A stretch of 64,000 bases of DNA. It comes from UBA1479 sp040216635 (GTDB taxonomy: Bacteria; Pseudomonadota; Alphaproteobacteria; Rhodospirillales; Casp-alpha2). The stretch lies in contig JAVJOU010000005.1 of the NCBI GenBank assembly GCA_040216635.1, positions 102,839-166,838 on the forward strand. Direction: 5' to 3'. Under the pieces are notes generated by a model. The model was given only the letters and a program-made list of their open reading frames with translations. It did not search any database and had not been told where the DNA came from. Made by a program: the position numbers and the translations under genes. Shown one piece after another: positions 26,370-33,682 of this stretch (its first letter is position 1; each line of letters begins with the position of its first letter).

Positions 26370-27767
26370 TTAGCCCTCTTCTTTCTTTTGGTTTTGTTTT
26401 TCCTGGCTGCGCCGGGTGTTGAACCGATCGGCCCAGCCCTTGGCTTCTTTTTGTTCGGCCCGGGTCACCGATAAGGCGCCTTCGGTGACGTCCTTGGAAA
26501 TGGCGCTGCCCGCACCGACAATGGCCCGCGCACCTATCGTCACGGGAGCGACCAGGGCCGTGTTGGAGCCGATGAAGGCCCCCTCACCGATGATCGTTTT
26601 CGATTTGAAATGGCCGTCGTAATTGCAGGTGATCGTGCCGGCGCCGATATTGGCGTTCTTGCCGACTTCGCTGTCGCCTACATAGGACAGGTGGTTGACC
26701 TTCACGCCGTCGGCCAGAGTTGCAGCCTTGATTTCGACGAAGTTGCCGATCCGCACGCCGATGCCCAAGTCGGCGCCGGGGCGCAAGCGGGCAAACGGGC
26801 CGACGACAGAACCTGCGGCGATGGTTGCCCCTTCGATATGACAGAACGGCCGGATCTCGACATTATCACCGACCTGTACGCCCGGGCCGAATACGACGTT
26901 GGGCCCGATGGTCACGTCGCGGCCTAATTCCGTATCCCAGGAGAAAAACACGGATGCGGGATCGGTCAGGGTCGCCCCCCCGTCCATGGCGCGGTTCCGA
27001 AGCCGGTTTTGGGCGATGGCTTCGGCAGCGGCCAGCTCGGCGCGTGAATTCACACCCAAAACCTCGTCCGCGTCACCGGTGACGACGGCGGCCGGGGCAC
27101 CTTCCGCACGGGCGATGGCGACAACGTCGGTCAGATAATATTCGCCCTTGGCATTGTCGTTTCCGATGCGGTCCAGCCAATCCAGGGCACGGGCACCATC
27201 GATTACCATCACGCCAGAATTGCACAGCCCGATGGCGGCCTGTTCGGGCGTGGCGTCGCGGGCTTCGACGATGGCCTCCAATCCGCCGTCGTCATCCAGG
27301 ATCAGGCGGCCATAGGGGCCGGGGTCTTCGGGCTCGAACCCCAAGACGACGACGCCCGGATTGGATTCAGCCCGCCGTGTATCCAGCATGGTTTTCAGGG
27401 TTCGGGGTGTGATCAACGGCGTGTCGCCGTAAAGGATCACCAGATCGTCCGCCGGATGTGCCTGAATGAATTCGCGCGCGGCAAGAACCGCATGGGCCGT
27501 GCCCAGGCGGTCGGTTTGAACGGCGGTCGGGCAGGGTGCGACCGCCCGGATCAGCCCGTCCATGCCCTCGCCGACGACAACGACGGTATGGTCCGCTGTG
27601 ATTTCCTCTAGGGTTGCCAGTACGTGCGCAACCATGGGCCGGCCCGCCACCGGGTGCAGGACCTTGGGCAGGTCCGACTTCATGCGGGTGCCAAGCCCTG
27701 CGGCCAGTACCACCGCCGTTGTTATTGTCGATTTTTCGTCCGCTTGCATGAAAGACGCAGAAGCCAT
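26370..27767 (-). CDS. glmU: Bifunctional UDP-GlcNAc pyrophosphorylase / GlcN-1-P acetyltransferase
   Basis: The 465-residue protein has the nucleotidyltransferase signature VVLAAGLGTRMKSDLPKVLHPVAG, the uridine site QTDRLGTAHAVLAA and ILYGDTPLI, and a C-terminal left-handed beta helix of hexapeptide repeats, with the acetyltransferase site ATLADGVKVNHLSYVGDSEVGKN in parts. It makes UDP-GlcNAc from GlcN-1-P, acetyl-CoA and UTP. Two in-frame ATGs (27767 and 27749) are possible starts. It is the first gene of the glmU-glmS operon and divergent from gph. Confidence 0.95.
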   Translation of the reverse strand: MASASFMQADEKSTITTAVVLAAGLGTRMKSDLPKVLHPVAGRPMVAHVLATLEEITADHTVVVVGEGMDGLIRAVAPCPTAVQTDRLGTAHAVLAAREFIQAHPADDLVILYGDTPLITPRTLKTMLDTRRAESNPGVVVLGFEPEDPGPYGRLILDDDGGLEAIVEARDATPEQAAIGLCNSGVMVIDGARALDWLDRIGNDNAKGEYYLTDVVAIARAEGAPAAVVTGDADEVLGVNSRAELAAAEAIAQNRLRNRAMDGGATLTDPASVFFSWDTELGRDVTIGPNVVFGPGVQVGDNVEIRPFCHIEGATIAAGSVVGPFARLRPGADLGIGVRIGNFVEIKAATLADGVKVNHLSYVGDSEVGKNANIGAGTITCNYDGHFKSKTIIGEGAFIGSNTALVAPVTIGARAIVGAGSAISKDVTEGALSVTRAEQKEAKGWADRFNTRRSQEKQNQKKEEG

Positions 27768-27892
27768 TAAAAGTTCAAGAGGAATCGGGACAGCTCACCC
27801 GAAACATTTGGAGGGTTGAGCCGCAAAGTGCCACAGTATCTTGTGCCGTCCAAGTCACAGTTTGTTACGGAATCTTGCAATGGAAATATGCA

Positions 27893-28579
27893 ATGCCTGC
27901 GGTTAACGACCGCTTACCCCGTGCCGTCGTATTCGATTTGGACGGCACATTGGTCGACAGCGTGCCGGACCTTCGGGCGGCGCTGAATTGGTTGTTGCCG
28001 CAGCACGGCCGCCGTGAGGTCACGCGTGATGAAGTCGTCGGCATGGTCGGGGACGGTGTCGCCAAACTGGTCGAACGCGCCCTGATCGCGACCGGCGGCC
28101 TTCCCGCAAGCGGGCTGGATGCGTTGATCACCGATTTCACGGCCCATTATGAAGCCAATGCCGTTGCCTTGACGCGCCCTTATCCGGGCGCGGTTGCGGC
28201 CCTGCAGACGTTGAAGGATGCGGGCTGTCTTTTGGGCATCTGCACCAACAAACCGGCGGGGGCGACCCAAGAGGTTCTGCAGGCCCTGGACCTGTTGCCG
28301 TATTTCGACGCCGTCGCCGGGGGCGATACGGTGCCGGGAGTGCGCAAGCCCGATCCCAGGCATCCGCTTTATGTGGTGGATGCCCTGGGCGTGGCACCCG
28401 AGGACACCATCATGGTCGGGGACAGCCAGAACGACATCGGCGCGGCCAAGGCCGCGGGCATGCCGACGGTCGCCGTGACCTTCGGTTATGCCCATTGCCC
28501 GGTCGAAGAATTGGAGGCCGATGCGTTGATTGATCATTTCGATGAACTGGTATCCGTGATCTCAAAAGTCGCGGGCTGA
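27893..28579 (+). CDS. gph: Phosphoglycolate phosphatase (HAD family)
   Basis: The protein (228 residues from the ATG chosen) carries HAD motif I VVFDLDGTLVDSVPDL, motif II GICTNKP, motif III lysine in VRKPDPRH and motif IV VGDSQNDIGAAKAAGM, with the alpha-helical cap of subfamily IA. It removes phosphate from 2-phosphoglycolate, formed for example in DNA-end repair or photorespiration-like reactions. A TTG six codons upstream is an alternative start. It is divergent from glmU. Confidence 0.9.
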   Translation: MPAVNDRLPRAVVFDLDGTLVDSVPDLRAALNWLLPQHGRREVTRDEVVGMVGDGVAKLVERALIATGGLPASGLDALITDFTAHYEANAVALTRPYPGAVAALQTLKDAGCLLGICTNKPAGATQEVLQALDLLPYFDAVAGGDTVPGVRKPDPRHPLYVVDALGVAPEDTIMVGDSQNDIGAAKAAGMPTVAVTFGYAHCPVEELEADALIDHFDELVSVISKVAG

Positions 28580-28600
28580 ACATCGGCCCTGTCTAACAGA

Positions 28601-30247
28601 TCAGCTCTCGGCCGGCTCCAGGTCAAAGGCAATGGATACGCGCTGTTCATCGCTCGACGTCACGGGGATGGTCTGGTGCCCGAAATAGGATGGAAACATG
28701 ACCATCATGCCTTCTTCGGGCCTGACGAGATGGACCGCCGGTTCGTTCTTATCCCCGACCAGATGCAGGGAACGTCCGAACTCGATCCAGCCCTCGATGT
28801 TATTGGTCTTGCCCTTGGCGGCATCCTTCACACAGGACGGCAATGCCGGGTAGTACACGCCCGATAACCAAGACGTCGGATGGATATGCACGAATTGGCG
28901 TCCGTCGCGATCATAAACATTTCCCCAACAGCTGACGTTGAAGGATTTGGGCGGAGAAGCCAGAAACGGATGGTCCGGGTCAACTGGGTGCTCGGCCATG
29001 TATTCGCGTGCCATGTCCATGATCATCTGTTTCAGTACTGTGGCGGGCCCATGTTCCGTGCCGTCGAACAGTTCCAGCGTGCCGCGCCCCTTTTCCATGG
29101 ACCGGTTGGTTTTCGAATAGGTCAGGCTGGGATGGTCCAGAAGGTATCGCACCAGATCCTGATTGAACGAGGCCATGGAATGATAGCCCACAGGCGCGTC
29201 ATGGACCTTGGTTTTGAGCAGGCGGCTGAAATCAAGGAGCCTGCCCGCGTCGGTGCCGCGTCCCAGGTTGTTCAACGCGGCGGATTTCATCGCCAATGCC
29301 GGCACCGGGTGATTGCCAGCCGCGATCGCCTTGTCGGCGACGGCGATGGCGTTTTCCGGCCGGCCCGCGCGCATCCAGGCAAATGACATTTGATCATAAA
29401 GATGTTTTGCCTCGGGATGGCGGCTAAGGAATGCCTCGGCCAGGGACACGGCTTCGTCGGCGCGGCCTTGCACGCTCAAGGCATAGACCAATTCGTTTAC
29501 GGATCTGGCATCTTCCGGATTAAGAGCCACGGCTTGTTCCAGCGGCGCGATTGCCCGGTCGTATTCCGTCGCCCGGCCATGCAGCAGTCCGATATTGGCG
29601 AAGGCACTCTGATGCTGCGGATTCAGTTCAGTCGCCCGGGTAAACATATCAATGGCGTCGGTCCATCTTCGGCCGTTCATGTGGACCGTGCCCAGGTTGT
29701 AGAAATCTTCCGGATCCCGGCTGCCGAGCTCGATCGCCGTCTCGTAGGCGGCGCGGGCACTTTCCTCATCACCCATCAGTTGATAGGCCACGCCCAGGCT
29801 GCCGAATATGGGGGGTGCATCGGGTGCCAGTTCGGCGGCCCGGCCCAGGGCCTCGGCTCCGGCCTGGGGGTTGCCCGTGATGATCTGGGTGCGGCCCAGC
29901 TCGAACGCGATGTTGGCATCGCCCGGAGCCTGGGCAAGGGCATCGGTCATGACCTGAACGGCGCCCGGGCCGTCGCCTGTTTCCAGCAGCATCTTCGATA
30001 ACGTGACGGAACAAGGGGCGAAATCGGGGTATTGGGCAAGGGCGCGTTTCAGGTGCTCGATGGCCTGCGCGGACCGGCCTTGGTTATGGCGCACCAATCC
30101 CAGACAATACAGCGCTTCCGGATGGTTGGGCACGGCCTTGAGGACGGAATTGGCGTCGCTTTCCGCGCGTTTCAGGTTGCCCGCGCGAAACGCCTTTGCG
30201 GCGCGTTCCATCAGATGGGCGACGTCTTTTTCCGTTTTAGGTTTCAA
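28601..30247 (-). CDS. TPR protein with C-terminal 2OG-Fe(II) oxygenase-like domain
   Basis: About ten tetratricopeptide repeats (residues about 10-340; for example HPEALYCLGLVRHNQGRSAQAIEHLKRAL in segments, DPEDFYNLGTVHMNGRRW) are followed by a domain of about 200 residues with NVSCWGNVYDRDGRQFVHIHPTSWLSG and MMVMFPSYFGHQTIPVTSSDEQRVSIAFDLEP in parts. The HxH...H...R arrangement is that of the putative 2OG-Fe(II) oxygenases that follow TPR arrays. A TTG start with GGAG 6 bases upstream is chosen; the ATG at 30211 is the alternative. The protein is cytoplasmic and its substrate is unknown. Confidence 0.8.
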   Translation of the reverse strand: MKPKTEKDVAHLMERAAKAFRAGNLKRAESDANSVLKAVPNHPEALYCLGLVRHNQGRSAQAIEHLKRALAQYPDFAPCSVTLSKMLLETGDGPGAVQVMTDALAQAPGDANIAFELGRTQIITGNPQAGAEALGRAAELAPDAPPIFGSLGVAYQLMGDEESARAAYETAIELGSRDPEDFYNLGTVHMNGRRWTDAIDMFTRATELNPQHQSAFANIGLLHGRATEYDRAIAPLEQAVALNPEDARSVNELVYALSVQGRADEAVSLAEAFLSRHPEAKHLYDQMSFAWMRAGRPENAIAVADKAIAAGNHPVPALAMKSAALNNLGRGTDAGRLLDFSRLLKTKVHDAPVGYHSMASFNQDLVRYLLDHPSLTYSKTNRSMEKGRGTLELFDGTEHGPATVLKQMIMDMAREYMAEHPVDPDHPFLASPPKSFNVSCWGNVYDRDGRQFVHIHPTSWLSGVYYPALPSCVKDAAKGKTNNIEGWIEFGRSLHLVGDKNEPAVHLVRPEEGMMVMFPSYFGHQTIPVTSSDEQRVSIAFDLEPAES

Positions 30248-30436
30248 GGATGTCTCCTGCTGGGCGGGCGGAACGGCTCGGCAGTCAAAAAGGCCGGGAC
30301 CGGGCCGATATGACCGGGCCAGAGAGTGCCATAGCCGGCCCCGTTTCGTCCATGGCCGGGGCCCGGTGTGCGGTGCGGTCCGGCGCGCTGGTTCAAGTAA
30401 TCTGGGGGGCGGCGGTTCGAATGCGCCATGCCCGGC

Positions 30437-30466
30437 TTGACAGTCTCGGGGGGCGCCCCTTATATG
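30437..30466 (+). promoter_or_regulatory. Likely sigma-70 promoter of tRNA-Val
   Basis: TTGACA (30437-30442) and TATATG (30461-30466) are 18 bases apart, 42 bases before the mature tRNA. The -35 box is perfect. Confidence 0.6.
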
Positions 30467-30508
30467 ATCGCGCCTTTGCCCCGGGGATTGCGCCTCGGGC
30501 AACGCAAA

Positions 30509-30583
30509 GGGCGCGTAGCTCAGCGGGAGAGCACTGTCTTCACACGGCAGGGGTCACAGGTTCAATCCCTGTCGCGCCCACCA
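30509..30583 (+). tRNA. tRNA-Val (anticodon CAC), restored by the integrated island
   Basis: A 75-base cloverleaf: acceptor GGGCGCG/CGCGCCC, anticodon stem CTGTC/GGCAG, loop TTCACAC with CAC at 30541-30543, T-stem ACAGG/CCTGT, encoded CCA. From 30538 on, its sequence is repeated in imperfect form at 45661-45706, so the 3' half was supplied by the island on integration and the gene is a host-island chimera. Confidence 0.96.
30538..30583 (+). repeat. attL: tRNA-Val 3' half carried by the island
   Basis: The first 18 bases (CTTCACACGGCAGGGGTC) are identical to 45661-45678 and are the probable crossover core, in the anticodon loop. The T-arm then differs by paired changes, and the acceptor end with CCA is identical again. 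Confidence 0.85.
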
Positions 30584-30697
30584 TTTTTATTCATTATAAA
30601 ACAAACAATTATTGGATTCGCGCTCATCGTCGGCGCGAAGGAATTGAATTTTTGGGACACATTGGGGACAATGATCTTCATTTCGTGAGGATCTGCG

Positions 30698-31738
30698 ATG
30701 GCGACGATCACTAAACGGGGAGACCACCAATGGCAGGCGAAAATCCGCCGCCGTGGTTATCCTGCACAGTCTAAAACCTTTGAACGCAAATCTGAAGCGG
30801 AAGCATGGGCCGCAGTGATCGAGTCTGAAATGGCTCGGAGTGTATTTGTCGATCGTTCGGTTGCTAAACGTACAACCCTCGAAGACGTTATCAAAAATTA
30901 TATGCGTGATGTCATGCCCGAGAAAAAAGGCGCTGATGTCTTGGAAACTCGGTTGAACAGATTCCTCCGTGAAGAATCAGATCTAACCGTTCGTTTCATG
31001 GACTCACTCAGAGTGGAGGATTTTGAAGACTACCGTGACCGTCGTAAAAAAAAGAAAAAGAAGAATGGAAAGCCTCTAGAGGGAAGCACGGTGAACCGAG
31101 AGCTCAATGATTTGCAGTCGATTATTCAGCAGGTCTGTCGTCGGCTCAACCTGGCAGAAAATCCAGTCAAAGGTGTTGCGCGTCTGAAGGGAAAGGGGCC
31201 TCGCGACGTTCGGCTTTCTTCTGAAGATGAATTGAAATTACTGGAAGCAATTGATGGAGCCCGAAACAGATTTTTGAAGCCGGCCGTCGTTCTGGCTTTG
31301 GAAACGTCAATGCGCCGGGGTGAGCTACTCTCGCTTGAATGGGACCGAATTGATTGGGATTCGAAAACCGCGCACCTACCAGATACCAAAACTGGCGACC
31401 CGCGGGATGTTCCGTTGTCCAGCAAGGCGATCCAGGTGCTGAAAGAGCTTCGGGATATGCCTAGCGACAAGGTTCTCAAGAAGCTTGAAGAGAAGTATCC
31501 CAACAAGGTTCTGAAGACATCAGTTCAAGGGCTGAAGAATGCTTATGAGCGTGCTCGCAAGCGGGCTGGTTTGGAGCACATCAATTTTCACGATTTACGC
31601 CATGAGGCGACCAGCCGATTGGTGGAACGAGGCTTCGGAATTGAAAAAACTTCTGTCCTCACCGGCCACAGAGACTGGCGGTCGCTAAAACGGTATACAC
31701 ATTTGAAGGCTTCGGACATTGCGAAAGAGTTGGGATAA
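30698..31738 (+). CDS. int: Tyrosine recombinase (phage/IME-type integrase)
   Basis: The 346-residue integrase has an N-terminal arm-binding domain (TITKRGDHQWQAKIRRRGYPA), a core-binding domain (about 58-155) with a lysine-rich stretch (RRKKKKKKNGK), and the catalytic residues R206 (SMRRGEL), H298 and R301 (HDLRHE), H324 (LTGHRDW) and Y333 (KRYTH). It would catalyse integration at and excision from the adjacent tRNA-Val. A GAGGAT site precedes the ATG. Codon use is AT-richer than that of chromosomal neighbours, a mark of transfer. Confidence 0.94.
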   Translation: MATITKRGDHQWQAKIRRRGYPAQSKTFERKSEAEAWAAVIESEMARSVFVDRSVAKRTTLEDVIKNYMRDVMPEKKGADVLETRLNRFLREESDLTVRFMDSLRVEDFEDYRDRRKKKKKKNGKPLEGSTVNRELNDLQSIIQQVCRRLNLAENPVKGVARLKGKGPRDVRLSSEDELKLLEAIDGARNRFLKPAVVLALETSMRRGELLSLEWDRIDWDSKTAHLPDTKTGDPRDVPLSSKAIQVLKELRDMPSDKVLKKLEEKYPNKVLKTSVQGLKNAYERARKRAGLEHINFHDLRHEATSRLVERGFGIEKTSVLTGHRDWRSLKRYTHLKASDIAKELG

Positions 31739-31870
31739 AAGAGGTTTATCTCGTCAAGTAAGTCGTTCTCATTAACGCCGCTTTGAAGCGTTTGAGCTTT
31801 AGATGCTCACGGAGCTTTTTGATTTTGTTGGAAGGAGTAACGTTATTTTTTTGGCCTGACGCACTAAAAG

Positions 31871-31910
31871 TGGTCCAAAGTTATTAAGAGAGTTCGGCGA
31901 ATTTGGACCA
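31871..31910. other. Inverted repeat near the integrase gene
   Basis: TGGTCCAAA (31871-31879) and TTTGGACCA (31902-31910) are perfect 9-base arms separated by 22 bases. The same TTGGACCA word returns at 32805-32813 by an IS-like end. It could be an IS scar or a protein-binding site. The flanking 31739-31943 has no gene that I can support. Confidence 0.45.
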
Positions 31911-31943
31911 TGGAGTCCCCTGTAGCGACCCGTGGCGGGCGGT

Positions 31944-32184
31944 TTACCGTCCCGGGTTAGTGGCGTTTCGTTCGACCTGGGCCATCCAGGCGGGCCAGGA
32001 GGCGCGCTCTACGTGAAGGCCGGGGTGTGCCGGTGAGGTCGGCATCGCCGCACAGCTTGTTGCTGCCGCCGCCAGATAGAGGGGTGCAGTAGACGAGGTC
32101 CATGCCGTAGACGTGTTCGTTGAGGTAGGCGGCGAACTCGCGCTCGTACTTATCGCCTTTGGATTTTGAAGAGCGACCGGACAT
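31944..32184 (-). pseudogene. Frameshifted remnant of a PDDEXK/Holliday-junction-resolvase-like protein
   Basis: The first 52 or so codons (SKGDKYEREFAAYLNEHVYG, PLSGGGSNKLCGDADLTGTP) look like small phage or plasmid PDDEXK nucleases. At about 32028 the protein must change frame to continue as GLHVERASWPAWMAQVERNA, which resembles the family's HVE-x-K-R continuation but has lost the catalytic E-x-K segment. The gene is therefore broken by a small deletion and frameshift and is likely inactive. Confidence 0.6.
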
Positions 32185-32220
32185 GCGCAGATCGTATGCC
32201 CGGTCGCGTGACTAAATGCG

Positions 32221-32634
32221 TTATGTGCAGACGGCCATGGGCGCTTGGGCCTTTATGCCGGAGCAGAGCTTTTCGAGGGCGTCGCCAGCGATGCCGTAGT
32301 CAAAAAGCTGGCCGTGGGTGATCCCGCTAAGGGAGATCGTCGTGGCGCCGTCAGAGGACGACTGCAAGACAATGTTGATGGTGGGGTTCCTGAACGTAAG
32401 GAACGGGTTGCCGGGAGAGACGGCAACAATCAAGCCGCCCTCGTAATCGGAAGACACGACTGTCATGCCCGCGTTTGTTGCGGCGGAAAGAGTCATGTCA
32501 AAAGCGGTTTTCTTGTCCGTCAAAGGCATGATGATTTTGCTCGTGGATTGAGCTTGAAGGCCAGCGCAGCCGGCAACAATGATGGCGACGACCATCCCCA
32601 GGGCAAGGTGAGACAGGATTGCCTTGATGCGCAT
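32221..32634 (-). CDS. Small lipoprotein, function unknown
   Basis: A GGAGG ribosome-binding site fixes the ATG. The 137-residue protein has a signal peptide ending in the lipobox IIVAGC, then a beta-rich domain (KIIMPLTDKKTAFDMTLSAATNAG, LIVAVSPGNPFLTF, INIVLQSSSDGATTISLSG) and a C-terminal cysteine. The domain recalls small envelope lipoproteins that carry no known activity. It is cargo of the island, with no partner next to it. Confidence 0.65.
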   Translation of the reverse strand: MRIKAILSHLALGMVVAIIVAGCAGLQAQSTSKIIMPLTDKKTAFDMTLSAATNAGMTVVSSDYEGGLIVAVSPGNPFLTFRNPTINIVLQSSSDGATTISLSGITHGQLFDYGIAGDALEKLCSGIKAQAPMAVCT

Positions 32635-32805
32635 TTGGAATTTCCTCCTTCCTCTACAATGCACGGTGCGAAGTTTTCTGGAAAGTGGGGCCCAAGGTCA
32701 ACAATGAAGGCCCCATTTTCCCGACGGTGCTGGTGGGGTATGGCGTTTGCGGCTCATTCGTTCATCCTTCTCCAAGGTTAGAATGCGTCGAGCTCTCTCA
32801 TTGGC

Positions 32806-33010
32806 GTTGGACCACTTCGTGGGGACAGGTCAGTAACTAGGTGCGCCGGCTGAAGGACCTGGAACGGGAGAACGCCTGTCTGCGCAAGGCGGTGTCGGAT
32901 CTGACGCTGGACAAGCTGATCCTCAAAGAGGCCATCAAGGGAAACTGCTGAGCCCCGCCCGCCGCCGCGTCTGTGTCGATCATCTGCAATCTAGGTTGAA
33001 GCCTAACAAT
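32806..33010 (+). mobile_element. IS3-family remnant: end of orfA and start of orfB
   Basis: From 32841, the frame reads RRLKDLERENACLRK then AVSDLTLDKLILKEAIKGNC and stop, the conserved C-terminus of IS3-type OrfA. In the -1 frame it continues LSPARRRVCVDHLQ, the OrfB start. The reading then loses similarity near 33000. TTGGACCACTTCGTGGGGAC just before it looks like an IS terminal sequence in the opposite direction. The remainder (33010-33282) shows no supportable gene. Confidence 0.7.
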
Positions 33011-33282
33011 CCCAAGACGAGCAAGGGTCGGCCACTGTTGGCCACCCATTTCCTTGACCGTCTCGTCGCACTGGTCTCCCTCTTGCACCTTCGGCCCATC
33101 TTTGGACCGGAAAGACGGCGGTCAGCTCGCGCGACGGATCCCTGAGTTTCGACTTTACACCTTGCCGACCTTGGAACGCCCGAGGATATACTATTTTACC
33201 CTGCGTTCTCCTGCTATCGTCCTCCTGTTATCGTCAGAAAAACAGTGAGGGCTGGATGATGGCGGACACGCCTGACTAGGTC

Positions 33283-33456
33283 ATGACCGTAAGGGACGTC
33301 GCCGGCTACCTGAGCGTCGACGAGAAGACCGTTTACAGGCTCGCCAAGCGCGGCGATCTGCCGGGCTTTAAGGTCGCCAGTGCATGGCGGTTTAAGCGGT
33401 CGGACCTCGATAGCTGGATCGATCAGCAGAAAAAAGAAGCCCAGAACAAGGCGTGA
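33283..33456 (+). CDS. Small excisionase-type HTH protein
   Basis: This 57-residue protein is a helix-turn-helix of the excisionase/MerR-like type (MTVRDVAGYLSVDEKTVYRL, then AKRGDLPGFKVASAWRFKRS with the winged FK/WRF turn, DLDSWI). Such genes often sit just before hsdM in type I systems, and may regulate them; they also resemble Xis. Here it is 10 bases before the broken hsdM start, so it is likely the left-over of that arrangement. It may also regulate the downstream operon. Confidence 0.7.
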   Translation: MTVRDVAGYLSVDEKTVYRLAKRGDLPGFKVASAWRFKRSDLDSWIDQQKKEAQNKA

Positions 33457-33466
33457 GGGGCGGCAC

Positions 33467-33682
33467 GTGAGCGATTTGAATATCAGCAACTTCATCTGGA
33501 ATATTGCCGATGATATCCTTCGAGACGTTTACGTTCGGGGGAAGTGCCGAGATGTCATTCTGCCCATGACCATTATTCACCGTCTTGATGCTGTGCTGGA
33601 GCCAACGAAGGAAGCGGTGCTCTCCATGAAGACCCAGCTATGTATAACGATGCGGCCACAAAAACTTGGCGAAACCGGATGA
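33467..33682 (+). pseudogene. 5' remnant of a second, unrelated hsdM
   Basis: GTG start with GAGGGG upstream. The 71-residue frame reads SDLNISNFIWNIADDILRD, then VYVRGKCRDVILPMTIIHRL, DAVLEPTKEAVLSMKTQ, which is the conserved N-terminus of a type I methyltransferase HsdM. After about residue 60 it breaks off and ends at a stop that overlaps the hsdR start (ATGA). It is different from the complete hsdM at the end of the operon, so two RM systems were joined here. Confidence 0.75.

Noticed and set aside
33054..33248. A 64-codon plus-strand frame after the IS3 remnant
   Set aside because: No ribosome-binding site, no motif and it lies in IS debris.
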